A stretch of 64,000 nucleotides of DNA from Pseudanabaena yagii GIHE-NHR1 (GTDB lineage Bacteria > Cyanobacteriota > Cyanobacteriia > Pseudanabaenales > Pseudanabaenaceae): positions 126,501 through 190,500 of the forward strand of contig NZ_JAAVJL010000002.1 in NCBI RefSeq assembly GCF_012863495.1, in the 5' to 3' direction. Below are positions 42,093 through 50,453 of the stretch, in pieces. Made by a program: the position numbers and the translations under genes. Below the pieces are notes generated by a model, which searched no databases, was not told the origin of the DNA, and saw nothing but the letters and a program-made list of their open reading frames with translations. Each line of letters begins with the position of its first letter. Positions within the stretch are counted from its first letter, which is position 1.

Positions 42093-43457
42093 ATGCTGCA
42101 ACAGGGACAAAAAATTACGCTCACCATTAATGACCTCGCTGATAGTGGCGATGGAGTGGGTCGTTATGAAAACATCGCCATCTTTGTCCCTAATACAGTC
42201 CCTGGAGATCGCATTGCTGCCAAGCTAGAGTTTGTGAAAAAGAATTTTGCCCATGCCAGCATTGAAAAAATTTTAACGCCATCAAGCGATCGCGTCCGTC
42301 CTAATTGCATTGTTGCGGATAAATGCGGTGGTTGTCAGTGGCAAGCCGTTAGCTATCCTGCCCAACTGCGAACCAAGCAAAACATCGTTCTCCAAGCATT
42401 ACAAAGAATTGGCGGCTTTGACTCTGACCTTCTAGAAGAACTCATTTCTCCTATCGTTGGCGCGAAAGATAGCTTGCATTATCGCAATAAAGTTACCTAT
42501 CCCCTAGCTACTGGAAAAGATGGCAATCTCAAAGCAGGCTACTACCAAAAAGGAAGCCATAAGATCGTCAATCTCAATCAATGCCCTGCTCAAGATGAAC
42601 GCCTCGATCCGATGCTTGCTGAATTGAAAATGGATATCCATAATCAATGTTGGGAAATCTATGACGAGAATGCTCATACAGGCTTACTACGTCATTTAGG
42701 ACTGCGTATCGGCAGACATACAGGTGAGATTCTGATTACTATTGTTGCCCGTGATTGGGATGTACCGAATTTAGGAGTATTTGCCCAGACATGGATAGAG
42801 CGCTACGACAAGGTGGTGGGTGTAATTCTCAATTGCAATCCTGATAAAACCAATGCTATTTTTGGACGTGAGAGCCGTTGCATTGCGGGTAAAGACTATC
42901 TCTTAGAAAAATTTGCGGGTCTAACCTTCCGTCTACGTGGGGATACCTTCTTTCAGGTTTACACAGAGCAAGCAGAGAAGATGTTCAACATTATCGAATC
43001 AGAATTGGAATTAGATGGAACAGAAGTTCTCTTAGATGCCTATGCTGGTATTGGCACGATCGCTTTACCCCTAGCCGAACAGGTCAAACAGGCGATCGCG
43101 ATCGAAATCCAGCCACAGGCTACCGCCCAAGGCAAACTCAACGCGGAACTCAATGGCATTGATAACGTGGTTTTCCACACTGGTAAAGTCGAAGAATTGA
43201 TCAGTACTCTTAATTTACAACCTGATATTGTGATCCTCGATCCTCCCCGCAAAGGTTGTGAACCTGAAGTAATTACTTTTCTCCGCGAAAATGCTCCTGA
43301 ACGTATTGTCTATGTCAGTTGTAATCCCGCCACCCAATCTAGAGATCTCAAGTTGCTATGTGAAGGCGATCTCTATCAACTTACCCGCATTCAGCCGATT
43401 GACTTTTTCCCGCAAACCTCTCACGTCGAGGCGATCGCTTTTCTGACAAAGCCGTAA
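42093..43457 (+). CDS. rlmD: RlmD/RumA-type rRNA uracil-C5 methyltransferase
   Basis: 454 residues. An N-terminal TRAM domain (residues ~1-60, GQKITLTINDLADSGDGVGR) is followed by a 4Fe-4S site C-x5-C-x2-C (NCIVADKCGGCQWQ) with a further Cys in NQCPAQD, and a SAM-dependent methyltransferase domain: LLDAYAGIGTIALPLA, VILDPPRKGCEPEV, and the catalytic Cys in YVSCNPATQSRDL. It methylates a uracil of 23S rRNA (the U1939 type by homology, not proven for this protein). It is divergent from the GNAT-TrhO gene with a 28-base gap, so both RNA-modification genes share a promoter region. Confidence 0.9.
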   Translation: MLQQGQKITLTINDLADSGDGVGRYENIAIFVPNTVPGDRIAAKLEFVKKNFAHASIEKILTPSSDRVRPNCIVADKCGGCQWQAVSYPAQLRTKQNIVLQALQRIGGFDSDLLEELISPIVGAKDSLHYRNKVTYPLATGKDGNLKAGYYQKGSHKIVNLNQCPAQDERLDPMLAELKMDIHNQCWEIYDENAHTGLLRHLGLRIGRHTGEILITIVARDWDVPNLGVFAQTWIERYDKVVGVILNCNPDKTNAIFGRESRCIAGKDYLLEKFAGLTFRLRGDTFFQVYTEQAEKMFNIIESELELDGTEVLLDAYAGIGTIALPLAEQVKQAIAIEIQPQATAQGKLNAELNGIDNVVFHTGKVEELISTLNLQPDIVILDPPRKGCEPEVITFLRENAPERIVYVSCNPATQSRDLKLLCEGDLYQLTRIQPIDFFPQTSHVEAIAFLTKP

Positions 43458-43574
43458 ATGCTCTTAAGGTGCTATTGCTTACTAATATGTTTTCCGAGAT
43501 ATTGAGTTAAACAATACATCTCGACCTAGAGAATTGGGATACTTGTTCAACAAGCTTTCTGGCAATTGTCCTAA

Positions 43575-43681
43575 CTATAGATAATTCAAATAAGAACTAC
43601 AGCTTCGACTTCGCTCAGCTAGCTTACACCGATGGCTGAGCGGAGTCGAAGCCCCTCTGCAAATTATTTAAAACAACTATA
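43575..43681 (+). repeat. 107-bp dispersed repeat, copy 2
   Basis: Same length and orientation as the copy at 40040, with three base differences. The two copies bracket three genes over 3.4 kb. Confidence 0.85.
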
Positions 43682-43717
43682 TCTCTTTCTTTGCGATACC
43701 TTATTGCTACGCTAAAC

Positions 43718-43772
43718 CACAAAAGACTTTTTGAAAGTATTGCTTTGCAATACTTTCAAAAAGTCTTTTGTG
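43718..43772. terminator. Perfect 26-bp-arm hairpin, convergent gap
   Basis: CACAAAAGACTTTTTGAAAG plus TATTGC and its exact complement around TTT, located between the convergent rlmD and Spy-like genes. The ~350-base gap has no gene and holds this hairpin and the 107-bp repeat. Confidence 0.7.
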
Positions 43773-43809
43773 ATTAGTTTGCTAGGAGATTGCTATAAAG
43801 CGGATTTAT

Positions 43810-44271
43810 CTAGCGATCACTGCGATTGTTATGTTGAGCTTTGCGATCTTGACGGAATTGAGCAAGTTGTTGTTTTTGTTCAGGAGTGAGAACATTGTCA
43901 ACTTTAGTTTTCGTATCTTGAGAGATCGCTTTTAATTGTTGCTTTTGAGCATCAGTCAAGTTGAGTGACTTACGAACACCCTTACGCTCACCCGACTGGC
44001 GAGCTTGTTCCATAATGGCACGCTGTTCGGGCGTAAACACATTTTGGCGTTGTGTTTTGGCATTCTCATGAATTGTCTTGAGTTGAGCCTTTTGAGCATC
44101 AGTTAGGTTCAACTTTTTCCATGCACCACCATCATGAGGTTTACGTCTTTCTGGACGAGAAGTGGAATCTGGTGTAGAAGTCTGAGCGGAAACAAGATTA
44201 GGAACTGTAACTGCGCCAACTGCCATAGTTACACAAGCGATCGCCAAAACTTTTTTGATATTACGCAACAT
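43810..44271 (-). CDS. Spy/CpxP-like periplasmic protein
   Basis: 153 residues with a signal peptide (cleavage near VSAQTS). The mature protein is basic, helical and contains the LTxxQ motif twice in near-identical units: KLNLTDAQKAQLKTI and SLNLTDAQKQQLKAIS, each followed by a segment ending (L/F)TPEQ. This is the Spy/CpxP pattern of periplasmic ATP-independent chaperones or stress sensors. AGGGGA lies upstream of the ATG at 44271. No Cpx-type two-component pair is adjacent. Confidence 0.85.
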   Translation of the reverse strand: MLRNIKKVLAIACVTMAVGAVTVPNLVSAQTSTPDSTSRPERRKPHDGGAWKKLNLTDAQKAQLKTIHENAKTQRQNVFTPEQRAIMEQARQSGERKGVRKSLNLTDAQKQQLKAISQDTKTKVDNVLTPEQKQQLAQFRQDRKAQHNNRSDR

Positions 44272-44382
44272 TTGATTTTCCCCTTTGTGGAAGGCTTAAT
44301 TATCTGTACGAGGGTTTTGACAATCGCCAAGATCAAAAGGTTCAATAAAAAAATAATTAGGCAATATCTAATTATTTGGGGA

Positions 44383-44820
44383 TTAGCCAGCGCAACTTCT
44401 TAAAATTACGCCGATCACTATACCAATGCCGACAAAGCGAACAACCTGCCAAAAAATTTCTCGAAAACTACTCCATGAAATTAGCCGACTTTCTAGCTCT
44501 GCTTCAATTTGCTCAAGGCGATTGTTGATTTCCTCTAACTGTTGATGTAGGGATTCTTGGAGAGGATGTACTGGCGATCGCCCATTTTGGGATTTAGGTT
44601 TACGACGAATTTTGGAATTACGCGAATTACTGCTGTTGCGGGGGGAAGCATCAGCAATTTCTTGAATCTGCGATCGCATCTGTTCCTGTTGGGCTTCCAA
44701 TTCTTGCTTCTCACGCAAATCTCGACGCACTTGATGTAAGCGCTGTTCGATTTTTTCTAAGAATTCTCTAGTTTCTTGGAGTTGAATTTCGAGATCGCTC
44801 CAATCAGAAATTTCGGTCAC
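44383..44820 (-). CDS. Tail-anchored coiled-coil protein, unknown
   Basis: 145 residues: a long N-terminal coiled coil (residues ~8-55, LEIQLQETREFLEKIEQRLH), a basic low-complexity Ser/Asn/Arg linker (~58-85), a second coiled coil (~88-112) and one C-terminal membrane helix (VVRFVGIGIVIGVILRSC). No family is recognised. The shape suggests a membrane-tethered spacer or scaffold with the bulk in the cytoplasm. It is read from a GTG at 44820. It lies 111 bases upstream of the Spy-like gene on the same strand. Confidence 0.65.
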   Translation of the reverse strand: MTEISDWSDLEIQLQETREFLEKIEQRLHQVRRDLREKQELEAQQEQMRSQIQEIADASPRNSSNSRNSKIRRKPKSQNGRSPVHPLQESLHQQLEEINNRLEQIEAELESRLISWSSFREIFWQVVRFVGIGIVIGVILRSCAG

Positions 44821-44928
44821 AACGTCAATGTAGTAAATGGCAAATAAAGGTTTGGGGTAATACCTTTAATAAGTTGAATTTTACAGTGATTCGCTATCAA
44901 GAGCATAGCGACTTTCATTTTGCTGTAG

Positions 44929-44979
44929 GAAACAAATTTTTTGAGGCGCGGCGAAGCCGCGCCTCAAAAAATTTGTTTC
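44929..44979. repeat. Perfect 24-bp-arm hairpin
   Basis: GAAACAAATTTTTTGAGGCG plus CGGC and its complement around GAA. It is 20 bases past the kinase stop on the minus strand and may terminate that gene. Confidence 0.75.
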
Positions 44980-44998
44980 TTTATGTGCATACATGTCC

Positions 44999-46651
44999 TT
45001 AAAGACATATCGGCTTAGTCCGATTAGCGGCGACCCAACCTGCGATCGGCTCAGAAATTTTTAACCAGCCTTGCTTTTCGCTCGTTACGGTAATTTGTGT
45101 CCCATTATAAAGAGTCCCCACAATCTCATAGTCAGTTCCTGCATCTTTGCGGACGTTAATCGGCGGATTCGGGTCAGACACTAGACGCTTGGTATAGTCA
45201 CATTTAGCATCTTGCAAGTTGTTATTGCTAGATTTGGATAGGTTAGAATTTTGGACAAATCTGGCTTGAAAATCACGAATATATACAACATTCTTCATTT
45301 CCAATGGGGTTAGGAGCGCTTCAGGAAATTGATCAGGCTCAAATTTGGGTTGATACCAAGGCTGATTACGAAAATAAGCCTGCAATTCAGGATCTTGAAA
45401 GCGACGACCATACCTTGCAAAGATTTCATTACGCATGATGTCTAGCTCAAACGTACTTTTGTTTGCTAAATCACTATCAGCGATCGACCGTTCTGACAAA
45501 AACAAATATTTAGGATTTGGCGAGATAGCATTGATATTGACATCATTTTTATTGACATCATTTTTGAGGGTAGGGGCTGGACGAAGAAATAGGACAGCAC
45601 TAGTTGCCGCAATCACGGCTATTACAGCGATCGCTGTCAGTCTTAGCCATTTCTTGTCCTTTTTTAAATAATCCCTTGGCGCAAATGTTGGAGAATCTTG
45701 CTCATCTAATTGGGCGATCGCCGTTAAGTCTTGAGTATTTGTCTGAGTATTAGCCTGAGCGTAATTAGGTAGCAGTGTTGGTGCAACAGGAATATATAAC
45801 TGGCGTAAATCAGCTAAGGCTGCTTCGGCAGATTGATAGCGATCGCGAAAGTCATACTTCACTAACTTGTCGATTACCCTAGCCAAATCATCACTAATCT
45901 GAGTGCGATATTTGGTAGCCGCATAGGTCGGTGATTGTCGCCAATTTAGCTCTCCTGTTTCCATATTTTCAGATATTAAACTTGGAGGAACTCCTGTTAA
46001 CCCTTGGATAGCGATCGCTCCAACCGCATAGAGATCGCTACAGGGGCGAGGTTTCCCGATCGCCTGCTCATTAGGCATATAACCATCAGTCCCAATCGCC
46101 ACTGTCGAAGCAATGACTGTAGCTGTCTCCACCTGTTTAACTGCACCAAAATCAATCAGAACTAGCTTGCCATCGGAGCGTCGTCGCATGAGATTAGCAG
46201 GTTTGATATCACGATGAATTGTCCCCTGTGCATGGACAAACTCCAATATTTCCAAAATATCTAACAAAAAAGCGATCGCCTGTGGCTCATTCATCCGTCC
46301 CACAGGATATCCATCTTCTGATCGTTCTTTGGGTATTAGTTCGTTGGTGAGGTCATAGCCATCGATTAGCTCTTGGACTAGGTAAAACTCATGGGCTTCT
46401 TCAAAGTGAGCTAGTAAACGCGGAATGCGATCGTGATTACCTAATTTATGTAAAACCCTTGCCTCTGTTTCAAAAAGGCGACTAGCAATTTGTAATACGG
46501 ACTCATCGCTAGTTGCAGGTTTTAGGCGTTTGACCACGCATTGAGGATGATCGGGCAGTTGTAAGTCCTTTGCCAAAAATGTTTGACCAAAACCGCCACT
46601 GCCAAGGTTCTGGATGATTTGATATCGCTGACTAATTACAGTGCCAATCAT
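44999..46651 (-). CDS. Ser/Thr protein kinase with YARHG and SH3 domains
   Basis: 550 residues. The kinase domain (~10-285) has the P-loop LGSGGFGQTF, the ATP lysine in CVVKRLKP, catalytic loop HRDIKPANL and metal motif DFG. A membrane helix (~338-360, LTAIAVIAVIAATSAVLFL) follows a linker. Outside lie a YARHG domain (~390-445; LDIMRNEIFARYGRRFQ, WYQPKF) and a bacterial SH3 domain (~490-550; INVRKDAGTDYEIVGTL, GWLKISEPIAGWVAAN). The extracytoplasmic parts probably sense the cell wall. This is a PknB-like receptor layout common in cyanobacteria. The GAF protein gene is encoded upstream on the same strand, 116 bases away. Confidence 0.92.
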   Translation of the reverse strand: MIGTVISQRYQIIQNLGSGGFGQTFLAKDLQLPDHPQCVVKRLKPATSDESVLQIASRLFETEARVLHKLGNHDRIPRLLAHFEEAHEFYLVQELIDGYDLTNELIPKERSEDGYPVGRMNEPQAIAFLLDILEILEFVHAQGTIHRDIKPANLMRRRSDGKLVLIDFGAVKQVETATVIASTVAIGTDGYMPNEQAIGKPRPCSDLYAVGAIAIQGLTGVPPSLISENMETGELNWRQSPTYAATKYRTQISDDLARVIDKLVKYDFRDRYQSAEAALADLRQLYIPVAPTLLPNYAQANTQTNTQDLTAIAQLDEQDSPTFAPRDYLKKDKKWLRLTAIAVIAVIAATSAVLFLRPAPTLKNDVNKNDVNINAISPNPKYLFLSERSIADSDLANKSTFELDIMRNEIFARYGRRFQDPELQAYFRNQPWYQPKFEPDQFPEALLTPLEMKNVVYIRDFQARFVQNSNLSKSSNNNLQDAKCDYTKRLVSDPNPPINVRKDAGTDYEIVGTLYNGTQITVTSEKQGWLKISEPIAGWVAANRTKPICL

Positions 46652-46767
46652 GCAGTTGGTGATAAGTCTGGTATAGGTCTAAAAAGGCATAATGCAACCT
46701 TACAATGCTTTGCCCTAAAGCACCAGACAGCCTACACCTAGTTGTGTTACAAAGTACCGCAACTGGA

Positions 46768-49275
46768 TTATTCTACATAACGCGATCGCTCGATTCTTAA
46801 GGCTTCAGTAGCCCTTTGTGCCTCGATCGCTACCTGTGATAAGCAAGCATAAATCAACACGACATAATTAGCTCTCACCGCCGATTCAAGTTGACGACAT
46901 TGATAAGCAAGAGCTAATGCTCCAACATATTCGCTACTTGCGCGCAATGTATTCAATGATTGCAACAATCGTGGATGATCGCTAAAGGATAAGGACTTGT
47001 CGATCGACTGTACGAGACGGGGAGTTTCTTCGAGATAGGAATCAATCACATCTAATAAGAATTTAATGCCCTTCTCGTCATTACCTGCGATCGATAAAAT
47101 CGTTTCAATAAATTGTGGCTCAATGGCAGGATCGCGATCTTCATCATAAAGATTATGGTCTAACTCCTCTATGCCAGTTTGAGAATCATCTTGCTGAGTA
47201 TTCGCATCCGTTGGTTCTATGAATAATTGCAGATCAGTATCTAATTGTAGATCGGTATCTTCATGGGGTTCCGAATCAGAAGGTGGTGAGACCTCATTCA
47301 GTGCAGTCGTCTCTTGTACGCTATTCTCTGTTTCCGAAGGCTGTATCTCATGATTTACAGGAACTACAGACTCAGATAATTCTAATGCAACCTCATCTTG
47401 AGTAGAATTTTCTAGCTGAGGATTTTCTATTTCTGATGAATGCGCCTCCACTATAGCTTCTGGAAATCTGATTTCTTGTTCTGCAACCTCCATAAATGGC
47501 GGCACAATAATTATTGTTTCTAGCTCTGCTGAGCTTATAGCGATCGCCTCTTGTGAAGAATTATCTGAATCAGGGTTTTCTGACTCAGATACCTGTGATG
47601 TAAATTGTGGTTCAGCTTGTGCTTCAATTAAGGAGTCTGAGCTTTTTTCTGCTTGTTCAACATTTGCTACAGCTAATGAGGATTCACTAGTTGTAACTTC
47701 AGATTGAGGATTGTCTAACTCACTATCTGTAGTTTCAGATAACTTAACTGATTCTACTTCATCTTCACTTACATCAGCAGATACTATATTTACTTCTTCT
47801 GAGATAGAAGACTCTACCTCAGCAACTATCATATTCGCATCTTCTGGAACAGAAGATTGAGAAGTCTCTACTTCAGAAATACTTTCAGTTTGCAGATTGT
47901 TGATGCTGTGCTCAATATTCCTGTCATCTATATCGGCATGTTGAATATCCGCTAAATTTTTTGAATCTGTAGTGGTTTCTTCTACTGGGTTAGGTGTAAC
48001 TATTTCCTCATCTTGATCTGTGTTTTCCTCTACCACAGAAGTTGTGTTCTCTTCTATGTTCTCTGTATTAAGATTGTCATTTGTTTGATTAGAGGATTGT
48101 GAGGTGTCTGGAATTAAAAATAATCGCGGTACACCATTTTGAGATATTGATGAATAGTCAGAATCTGTCACCTCATCATCAAGATCTTCTTCGATTTCTT
48201 GTGATTCAATAACCTCTTCATCTTCTTGATCTGCAACTTCTTCTAAATCAACATCTGATGCGGTTGTTTCCTGATCTATTACCTGATCTAAATTTTCCTC
48301 TGTCTGCGCTATTTGCTCGATCGCTTCAGGATCTCTAGGCTCGCTGAGATTATCAATCGAATCATCAAGATCGCTAATCTGCTCTTGAGTATCATCTTCA
48401 GCAACATCTTGAGAAAACATCGCGATGATTGGCTCATTGTCATCTATTAATGAATTAACCTCATCAGTTAATTCATTGTCTGGAGTCTCAATTTTAGATT
48501 TAGATTCGATAATCTCGTTAACAGTTTCCTGCAAACTATTTAACTCAGTCTGGAGAGCTTGCAAGTCATCAGCCAATATCTGTGACTGTTGACGCATATT
48601 AGATAAGGATATGGCAATCCCGATCTGAGCAGCCACTAACGACAGAGAGGTGCGATCGCTTTCTGACCAAGTGTGATAGACACTGCCATGAAAAGCAACT
48701 AAGGTTCCCCAAGCTTCTTGCCCCGCATAGATTTTATTCGCGGCATAGGAGGAAATGCCAATCTGTTCTAGCAATGTGACAATATGCGAAGAAAAGCTGG
48801 AGCTACGGATACTATCTACAATTTGCGAGGATTGTTCCGATTGCATCGAATCCACCATATGCTTTGCTAGCAATAGCTGTCTTTCAGGCATATCGGCGAT
48901 AGAGACGATCCCTGAGGCGATCGCATCGGTTGTAAATTCTCCTCGACCGTCACCATGACGACGAAAAATCGCGACCCGATCCACTTGGAGTAGTTTCTGA
49001 GCAACTTGGACGGCAACCTGTAAAACCAGCTCTAAGGATGGCGATCGCTGGATGGCATCCGCAAGTTGGGCGAGAGCTTTTTCCCTAGCAATGATATTGC
49101 TAAAAGTATTGGAAGCCTGAGTTTCTTCAACCTGTGCGGACATGAGCTTTTCGTACCGCTCTTGCCAGCTCAGTTGATGAACACGCTCCTGCTGTACCAA
49201 AATTGCTTTGAGGCGTTCATAGGCAGCGCGATCGCGGCATAGGTGGCGAATTTGATCTAAGAGGGTAGAATCCAT
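46768..49275 (-). CDS. GAF protein with acidic linker and HPt-like end
   Basis: 835 residues: an N-terminal helical segment, a GAF domain (~80-235; LVLQVAVQVAQKLLQVDRVA, EAWGTLVAFH), a coiled coil, then ~450 residues of Glu/Asp/Ser/Thr/Asn-rich disordered sequence, and a C-terminal helical bundle from ~715 (FIETILSIAGNDEKGIKFLL) that looks like a histidine phosphotransfer domain. In the expected H-box, where HPt proteins read AHTLKGSSANLGA, this one reads LNTLRASSEYVGA, so the phospho-acceptor His is Asn775. It therefore probably acts as a non-phosphorylated docking domain. No kinase domain is present. Confidence 0.75.
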   Translation of the reverse strand: MDSTLLDQIRHLCRDRAAYERLKAILVQQERVHQLSWQERYEKLMSAQVEETQASNTFSNIIAREKALAQLADAIQRSPSLELVLQVAVQVAQKLLQVDRVAIFRRHGDGRGEFTTDAIASGIVSIADMPERQLLLAKHMVDSMQSEQSSQIVDSIRSSSFSSHIVTLLEQIGISSYAANKIYAGQEAWGTLVAFHGSVYHTWSESDRTSLSLVAAQIGIAISLSNMRQQSQILADDLQALQTELNSLQETVNEIIESKSKIETPDNELTDEVNSLIDDNEPIIAMFSQDVAEDDTQEQISDLDDSIDNLSEPRDPEAIEQIAQTEENLDQVIDQETTASDVDLEEVADQEDEEVIESQEIEEDLDDEVTDSDYSSISQNGVPRLFLIPDTSQSSNQTNDNLNTENIEENTTSVVEENTDQDEEIVTPNPVEETTTDSKNLADIQHADIDDRNIEHSINNLQTESISEVETSQSSVPEDANMIVAEVESSISEEVNIVSADVSEDEVESVKLSETTDSELDNPQSEVTTSESSLAVANVEQAEKSSDSLIEAQAEPQFTSQVSESENPDSDNSSQEAIAISSAELETIIIVPPFMEVAEQEIRFPEAIVEAHSSEIENPQLENSTQDEVALELSESVVPVNHEIQPSETENSVQETTALNEVSPPSDSEPHEDTDLQLDTDLQLFIEPTDANTQQDDSQTGIEELDHNLYDEDRDPAIEPQFIETILSIAGNDEKGIKFLLDVIDSYLEETPRLVQSIDKSLSFSDHPRLLQSLNTLRASSEYVGALALAYQCRQLESAVRANYVVLIYACLSQVAIEAQRATEALRIERSRYVE

Positions 49276-49509
49276 GTGTGCAAATGACTATCCTCGATAG
49301 TATTCCAGTATTGTCCAGATATAGTCAGATTAGGGTTTACCTGATCTAGACAATGGATTTTAACTAACTTGATTTCGCGATCGCATGAGACACAAAGCGT
49401 AACTTTGCTAGGATTTTATTTTTGCTGTAAGGCTTGTCTAGGCAAGTTTTGACTGTAAAAACAAGTTAAGATCGTATTTTGTTTGCAAACCGACTTTAAG
49501 TTAAAAAAT

Positions 49510-50145
49510 ATGGTGCGCTATACGCTTGCCCAGAGTCCTGAAGTTGTCTTGACCGTTGCTGGCAAAGATTCGCCAAAAGCACGCGACAAGGCAATGGCAG
49601 AACTGATTGAATTAATGGACTCAGGCAAACTCGATACCGATCTTGCCGATGGCTTTAGTCCCGACCAATTTATCGAAGTGAGAGAACTTTCCATGTCTGA
49701 AGATCGTGAAGATCCCATTACCCAAGCGGTACAAATCCTCAATAATCTGGCAACCCTCAAAATTAAGGTTCAAGAATTACGCTCTGATGCGATGCAGGTG
49801 CGATCGCAAATTGACATTTTGTTTAGCGATGAAATTGTCTCTGAGGAACAAATCAATAGCATTAAAGAAGGTTTTAAAACCCTCAAAAACTTTGCTCAGC
49901 TTAATATGAAATTTCTCGATGCGCGATCGCAAGCTGAAAATGCCCGTCAAGTCCTCGATGAAGCTCTCAAGTCTCCCAACTCTGAAGCTAAAGCTCCCGA
50001 AGTTGTGGCTGAAGTTGATGCACCTTTAGAAGTTGCGGCTGATACCAATGAGTCTGATGATGCGGAAGTTACTAGTGAGCCTGTGACGGAAGTTGACAAT
50101 GCCATCGTGGAAGTACCTGTAAGTAAATCCACCAAGAAAAAATAG
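49510..50145 (+). CDS. Conserved-looking acidic protein of unknown function
   Basis: 211 residues from the ATG at 49510 (MVRYTLAQSPEVVLTVAGKD). The N-terminal half (to ~60) is a small mixed domain ending SPDQFIEVREL, followed by a long helical coiled coil (~75-155; NLATLKIKVQELRSDAMQVR) and an acidic Ala/Val/Glu tail with a basic end (KSTKKK). I do not recognise the family. A TTG nine codons upstream could be used but has no good ribosome site. It is divergent from the GAF protein. Confidence 0.6.
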   Translation: MVRYTLAQSPEVVLTVAGKDSPKARDKAMAELIELMDSGKLDTDLADGFSPDQFIEVRELSMSEDREDPITQAVQILNNLATLKIKVQELRSDAMQVRSQIDILFSDEIVSEEQINSIKEGFKTLKNFAQLNMKFLDARSQAENARQVLDEALKSPNSEAKAPEVVAEVDAPLEVAADTNESDDAEVTSEPVTEVDNAIVEVPVSKSTKKK

Positions 50146-50149
50146 CCTC

Positions 50150-50178
50150 AAAAAAGCAGCACGAAGTGCTGCTTTTTT
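50150..50178 (+). terminator. Intrinsic terminator
   Basis: AAAAAAGCAGCAC and complement around GAA, ending in a T-run, five bases past the stop of the acidic protein gene. Confidence 0.88.
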
Positions 50179-50191
50179 ATTACTCTAGTTG

Positions 50192-50226
50192 TTAGGATGG
50201 GCGGAGCTTTGCGCCGCCCATCCTAA
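50192..50226. repeat. Hairpin with GGGCGG core
   Basis: TTAGGATGGGCGG and complement around AGCTTTGCG; close relative of 5118-5160. The rest of the gap to 50453 shows nothing I can support. Confidence 0.7.
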
Positions 50227-50453
50227 ACAAGCATAAATTATTTGTATAAACTCTAGAACTTACGCATTGATAAAAGGGAGAAAATAGGCTTTGAAATAGC
50301 CAGCAATAGCCGTTACTCACCATATGAACAATACATAATGTAGGCATAGTCTTGCATAGGAATCACCTAGTTGTTCCAGGATAGAAATTTAGCCCAGATT
50401 TTAATACTAACTTTTAGAGTGGCAGAGACTGAGAATAATTAAGTATTACAAAT

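Noticed and set aside
50240-50453. Possible insertion-sequence end (GAACTTACGCATTGATAAAA)
   Set aside because: It has a familiar look but I found no matching inverted end or transposase piece nearby.
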